Part shown: positions 61,167 to 64,000 of the stretch, in pieces
How the letters are laid out: each line of letters begins with the position of its first letter
Position numbering within the stretch: the stretch's first letter is position 1
Origin: Flavobacteriaceae bacterium UBA7302
GTDB lineage: Bacteria > Bacteroidota > Bacteroidia > Flavobacteriales > Flavobacteriaceae
Length of the DNA stretch: 64,000 nucleotides
NCBI GenBank assembly: GCA_002471825.1
Contig: DKQS01000001.1
Location: 1-64,000, forward strand
Direction: 5' to 3'
Made by a program: the position numbers and the translations under genes
Notes under the pieces: generated by a model
Told to the model about the DNA's origin: nothing
The model's input: the letters and a program-made list of their open reading frames with translations, nothing else
The model's database searches: none

Positions 61167-63137
61167 CTAGTTCGTTTCCGTTTGATTTTCCTCAGAGGAT
61201 TCTTCGGTAGTTGCCTCCACTTCCAAAAGCTTCTCATCTTCTTGCTCATGAGGTCTTTTTCCGAATATTTTCTCCAAATCGTCTTTAAAAATCACTTCTT
61301 TTTCTAAAAGCAGTTCTGCAAGCGTAATTAACTTGTCTTTATTTTCCTTGAGGATATCAATAGCTCTTTGGTATTGCGTTTCTATGATTTTAGAAATCTC
61401 CTTATCGATACGCTTTCCTGTTTCTTCACTGTAAGGTTTTACAAAGGCATCATTCCCGGTAGAATCATAATAAGTGATGTTACCCAATTCCTCGTTCAAC
61501 CCATATACAGTAACCATCGCTCTTGCTTGCTTGGTTACTTTTTCCAAATCGCTTAAGGCACCTGTAGAAATTTTATCAAACATGATTTTCTCGGCAGCTC
61601 TACCTCCCATGGTCGCACACATCTCATCGAGCATTTGCTCTGTTTGCACAATCATCCGTTCTGCAGGAAGGTACCATGCAGCTCCAAGAGATTGTCCTCT
61701 AGGCACAATAGTCACTTTCACCAAAGGTGCGGCGTGTTCGGTCATCCAACTCACCGTTGCATGTCCGGCTTCATGAAAAGCAATTACTTTCTTCTCTTTT
61801 TCGGTAATCACCTTGTTCTTCTTTTCCAATCCGCCTACAATTCTATCCACAGCATCTAAGAAATCTTGATGGGTAATCTGTTTCTTTCCTTTTCTGGCGG
61901 CAATCAAGGCAGCTTCATTACACATATTGGCAATATCAGCGCCAGAGAATCCAGGTGTCTGTTGGGCTAAGAATTCGATATTTACATCATCATCCAATTT
62001 CAACGGCTTGATGTGTACTTCAAAAATTTCTTGACGCTCTCTGATGTCTGGAAGATCCACATAAATTTGTCTGTCAAAACGACCTGCTCTCATCAAAGCC
62101 TTATCCAAGACATCAGCTCTGTTTGTTGCAGCTAGCACAATGACATTGGTATCAGTTCCAAATCCGTCCATCTCCGTCAACAACTGGTTCAAGGTGTTTT
62201 CTCTCTCGTCATTACCACCCGTCATGCTGTTTTTCCCTCTGGCTCTACCAATGGCGTCGATCTCATCAATAAAGATGATGGAAGGCGATTTTTGTTGAGC
62301 CTGTTTGAATAGGTCTCTAACTCGAGAAGCTCCTACTCCCACAAACATCTCCACAAAATCAGATCCAGATAAGGAGAAGAAAGGCACACCAGCTTCTCCT
62401 GCTACGGCTTTTGCCAATAAGGTTTTACCTGTTCCTGGAGGTCCTACCAATAAGGCTCCCTTTGGAATCTTTCCTCCCAAAGAGGTATATTTTTGAGGAC
62501 TTTTCAAGAAGTCTACAATCTCTTGAACTTCTTCTTTGGCTCCTTCCAATCCGGCTACATTTTCAAAGGTGGTTTTTACTTTGGTGTTTTCATCAAACAA
62601 TTTAGCCTTGGATTTCCCAATGCTAAAAATTTGACCGCCACCACCAGCTCCACCTGCTCCAGACATTCTTCGCATGAAGAACAACCAAATGGCAATTAAT
62701 AGGATGAACGGCAACAATCCGAAAATGCCTTCCCAAATGCTTTGCCTGTCTTCATTACCAAAGTCGAGTTCCAATCCGTACTCTTTTTTGGCCTGATCCA
62801 CCGTTTCTTCGAAATACTTTAGATCTCCAAAATTGTATTCATACAAAGGAGTTCCTGGTCTGTAAAAGGCAGATTTCACATGTTTCTGATGCTTTTGTTT
62901 GCTAATCGCATCTTTCTTGATGTAAATCTCTGCAATGTTTTTATTGATAACCAAGATTTCCTTGATATCATCGTCCTTCAAAATTTCAAAAAACTCATTT
63001 TTCGAAATCTTCTTTGAAGCAATACCACCACTGTTTAAAAAATTGAAAGCAATGATCGCAACGATAATTGCTCCGTAAATCCAGTAAGGACTGAATTTTA
63101 GTTTTGGTGTGTTTGGATTTTTATTTGAATCTGCCAT
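61167..63137 (-). CDS. ftsH: ATP-dependent zinc metalloprotease FtsH
   Basis: Membrane-anchored AAA protease of 656 residues. Two membrane segments (about 18-34 and 137-155) flank a periplasmic domain. The glycine-rich stretch AGGAGGGGQ is followed by Walker A GPPGTGKT (232-239), Walker B IIFIDEIDAIG and the second region of homology ATNRADVLDKALMRAGRFDR. The protease zinc site is FHEAGHATV near 454. It degrades misfolded membrane proteins and regulators. It follows rsfS and precedes the LUD-cdsA-psd group. Confidence 0.97.
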   Translation of the reverse strand: MADSNKNPNTPKLKFSPYWIYGAIIVAIIAFNFLNSGGIASKKISKNEFFEILKDDDIKEILVINKNIAEIYIKKDAISKQKHQKHVKSAFYRPGTPLYEYNFGDLKYFEETVDQAKKEYGLELDFGNEDRQSIWEGIFGLLPFILLIAIWLFFMRRMSGAGGAGGGGQIFSIGKSKAKLFDENTKVKTTFENVAGLEGAKEEVQEIVDFLKSPQKYTSLGGKIPKGALLVGPPGTGKTLLAKAVAGEAGVPFFSLSGSDFVEMFVGVGASRVRDLFKQAQQKSPSIIFIDEIDAIGRARGKNSMTGGNDERENTLNQLLTEMDGFGTDTNVIVLAATNRADVLDKALMRAGRFDRQIYVDLPDIRERQEIFEVHIKPLKLDDDVNIEFLAQQTPGFSGADIANMCNEAALIAARKGKKQITHQDFLDAVDRIVGGLEKKNKVITEKEKKVIAFHEAGHATVSWMTEHAAPLVKVTIVPRGQSLGAAWYLPAERMIVQTEQMLDEMCATMGGRAAEKIMFDKISTGALSDLEKVTKQARAMVTVYGLNEELGNITYYDSTGNDAFVKPYSEETGKRIDKEISKIIETQYQRAIDILKENKDKLITLAELLLEKEVIFKDDLEKIFGKRPHEQEDEKLLEVEATTEESSEENQTETN

Positions 63138-63156
63138 GTTGTTTCTTTCTTGCTGT

Positions 63157-63525
63157 TTAGACTGTTTTCACCTCCGTAATCTTCGCATCTCCCCAAAGGC
63201 TCTCTATATCGTAAAACTCTCTTACGTGTTTTTGGAATATATGAACCACCACATTTACATAATCTAACAATACCCACTCAGAATTTGTTAACCCTTCAGA
63301 ATGCCAAGGTTTGTCTTTTGTTTCCTTGCTCACTAGCTTTTGCACAGAACCTGAAATGGCATTAACATGAGTGTTTGAAGTACCCGAACATACCACAAAA
63401 TAGTCGCAAACCGTATTGTCTATTTCTCGTAAATCAAGGAGTTGAATATCTTCTCCTTTCACATCATCAATTCCTTTAATTATGAACGAAATTAAATCGT
63501 CTGCACCTACGTGAATGTTCGTCAT
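63157..63525 (-). CDS. rsfS: Ribosome silencing factor RsfS
   Basis: Cytosolic protein of 122 residues of the RsfS/Iojap family that binds ribosomal protein L14 and blocks subunit joining under starvation. Conserved blocks are LRE-DNTVCDYFVVCSGTSN, TKDKPWHSEG and the ending WVLLDYVNVVVHIFQKHVREFYDIESLWGDA (given here in part), with the usual tryptophan and aspartate near the C-terminus. It is the first gene of the minus-strand operon. It faces away from birA across an 85-base region. Confidence 0.93.
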   Translation of the reverse strand: MTNIHVGADDLISFIIKGIDDVKGEDIQLLDLREIDNTVCDYFVVCSGTSNTHVNAISGSVQKLVSKETKDKPWHSEGLTNSEWVLLDYVNVVVHIFQKHVREFYDIESLWGDAKITEVKTV

Positions 63526-63545
63526 TAATAAAATTTAATTTAAGG

Positions 63546-63553
63546 CAAAGTTA
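63546..63553 (-). promoter_or_regulatory. -7 box for the rsfS-ftsH operon
   Basis: Minus-strand TAACTTTG, an exact TAnnTTTG match, 20 bases before the rsfS ATG. Confidence 0.5.
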
Positions 63554-63610
63554 TTATTTTTTTTGAGTAATTTGTCTAAACCAATTATACTTTACACAAT
63601 TATTTAACAA

Positions 63611-64000
63611 TTGAAAATCATCAAACTTGATACCATTAATTCGACAAATTCTTTTTTAAAAGAAATGTCTCAAAATGGGGCTTGCGATAATTTTACCGTG
63701 GTCGTAGCCAAACACCAGACTGATGGCAAAGGTCAAATCGACAAAAAATGGATCACCGAGTCGGGTAAAAACCTTACTTTCAGCTTGTTATTTTCCGATA
63801 ATTTATTAATTATCAATCAAAAATATATCAATTTGGCGGTTTCGCTTGCCATCTACGAGACCCTAAAAAAAATCAAAGTCCCGAACCTGTCAATAAAATG
63901 GCCGAACGACATTATGACAGACACCCAGAAAATCGCTGGGATCCTGATTGAAACATTTATCAGAGGTCAATACATCCACAAGGCAATTATCGGTATCGGT
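63611..64000 (+). CDS. birA: Biotin--[acetyl-CoA-carboxylase] ligase, N-terminal part (3' truncated)
   Basis: The first 130 residues of a biotin protein ligase, cut by the window end. The start is TTG at 63611; the first ATG lies well inside the conserved fold. The catalytic-domain landmarks are KLDTINSTNSFLKEM, the KHQTDGKGQIDKKW loop (biotinyl-AMP binding, usually GRGRxGR/W; here DGKGQIDKKW), NLTFSLLF and the SIKWPNDIM motif with the IAGILIE strand. No DNA-binding domain precedes it, so it is the class I type. It attaches biotin to the carboxyl-carrier protein. Confidence 0.9.
   Translation, partial: MKIIKLDTINSTNSFLKEMSQNGACDNFTVVVAKHQTDGKGQIDKKWITESGKNLTFSLLFSDNLLIINQKYINLAVSLAIYETLKKIKVPNLSIKWPNDIMTDTQKIAGILIETFIRGQYIHKAIIGIG

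Noticed and set aside
1..64000. Search for tRNA, rRNA, CRISPR arrays, insertion sequences, prophage and integrative elements
   Set aside because: No cloverleaf-like gaps, no regularly spaced repeats, no transposase or integrase reading frames and no attachment-site duplications were seen.

Overview
The window is a gene-dense, AT-rich stretch of a chromosome from a member of the Bacteroidota, most likely class Flavobacteriia. The evidence is internal. There are type IX secretion (T9SS) C-terminal sorting domains, two outer-membrane beta-barrel receptors with a carboxypeptidase-like N-terminal domain, and a GLPGLI protein. DUF349, DUF4199 and DUF6249 families are present, as is a LytTR/LytS pair of Bacteroidota type. 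Promoters show the TTTG / TAnnTTTG pattern of this phylum, and Shine-Dalgarno sequences are mostly absent. I see no tRNA, rRNA, CRISPR array, insertion sequence, integrase or phage gene, so this is ordinary chromosomal backbone. No gap between genes exceeds 200 bases.

Layout. Positions 1-3600 hold a T9SS protein tail, pdxH, sixA, a short Ppx/GppA phosphatase and an OmpA-family protein. From 3640 to 9040 come a periplasmic thioredoxin, lpxK, a Nif3-like protein, a zinc-ribbon-family coiled-coil protein without its cysteines and a DUF349 protein. From 9150 to 14071 come aroE with two tandem DUF368 membrane proteins (candidate undecaprenyl-phosphate translocases), an exported metallo-beta-lactamase-fold protein and a TPR protein. 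From 14262 to 18082 there is one run: pyrR, pyrB, a STAS-like protein, a cargo-free T9SS protein, rnz and a PAS-like/LuxR regulator. From 18210 to 29830 come a CoA-binding protein, the first receptor, an MFS transporter, a FabH-type synthase, a GH109-like enzyme, htpG, and a transglutaminase/GNAT/DUF4199 group.

From 29834 to 33920 a GH15 hydrolase and a fused trehalose-phosphate synthase/phosphatase diverge. From 33965 to 38101 come a sterol-desaturase-family enzyme, a beta-propeller/NTF2 fusion, a TMEM175-type channel, and an ECF sigma/anti-sigma-like pair divergent from a DUF6249 gene. From 38196 to 44638 come an unknown polytopic membrane protein, exported M28, dienelactone-hydrolase and M23 enzymes, an orphan exported protein, YdeI and a CBM9-like lipoprotein. 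From 44641 to 50917 a LytTR/LytS system diverges from the second receptor, followed by two small exported proteins and GLPGLI. From 50975 to 58401 come a BchI-like AAA ATPase with its VWA partner, a very large zinc metalloprotease, a TIGR01777 reductase and a TlpA-type thioredoxin. The window closes with a minus-strand operon rsfS-ftsH-LUD-cdsA-psd-yceI and the start of birA.

The most informative non-coding signal is at the ECF sigma locus. Two divergent copies of GTAACC-N16-(C/T)GTC face the sigma gene and the DUF6249 gene, which suggests an autoregulated two-gene regulon. Other points of interest are the duplicated DUF368 genes, the T9SS sorting domain with no cargo, the AAA/VWA pair with a near-leaderless promoter, and a repeat-rich candidate operator between LytS and its neighbouring receptor. 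I found nothing that I can defend as a wholly new system.
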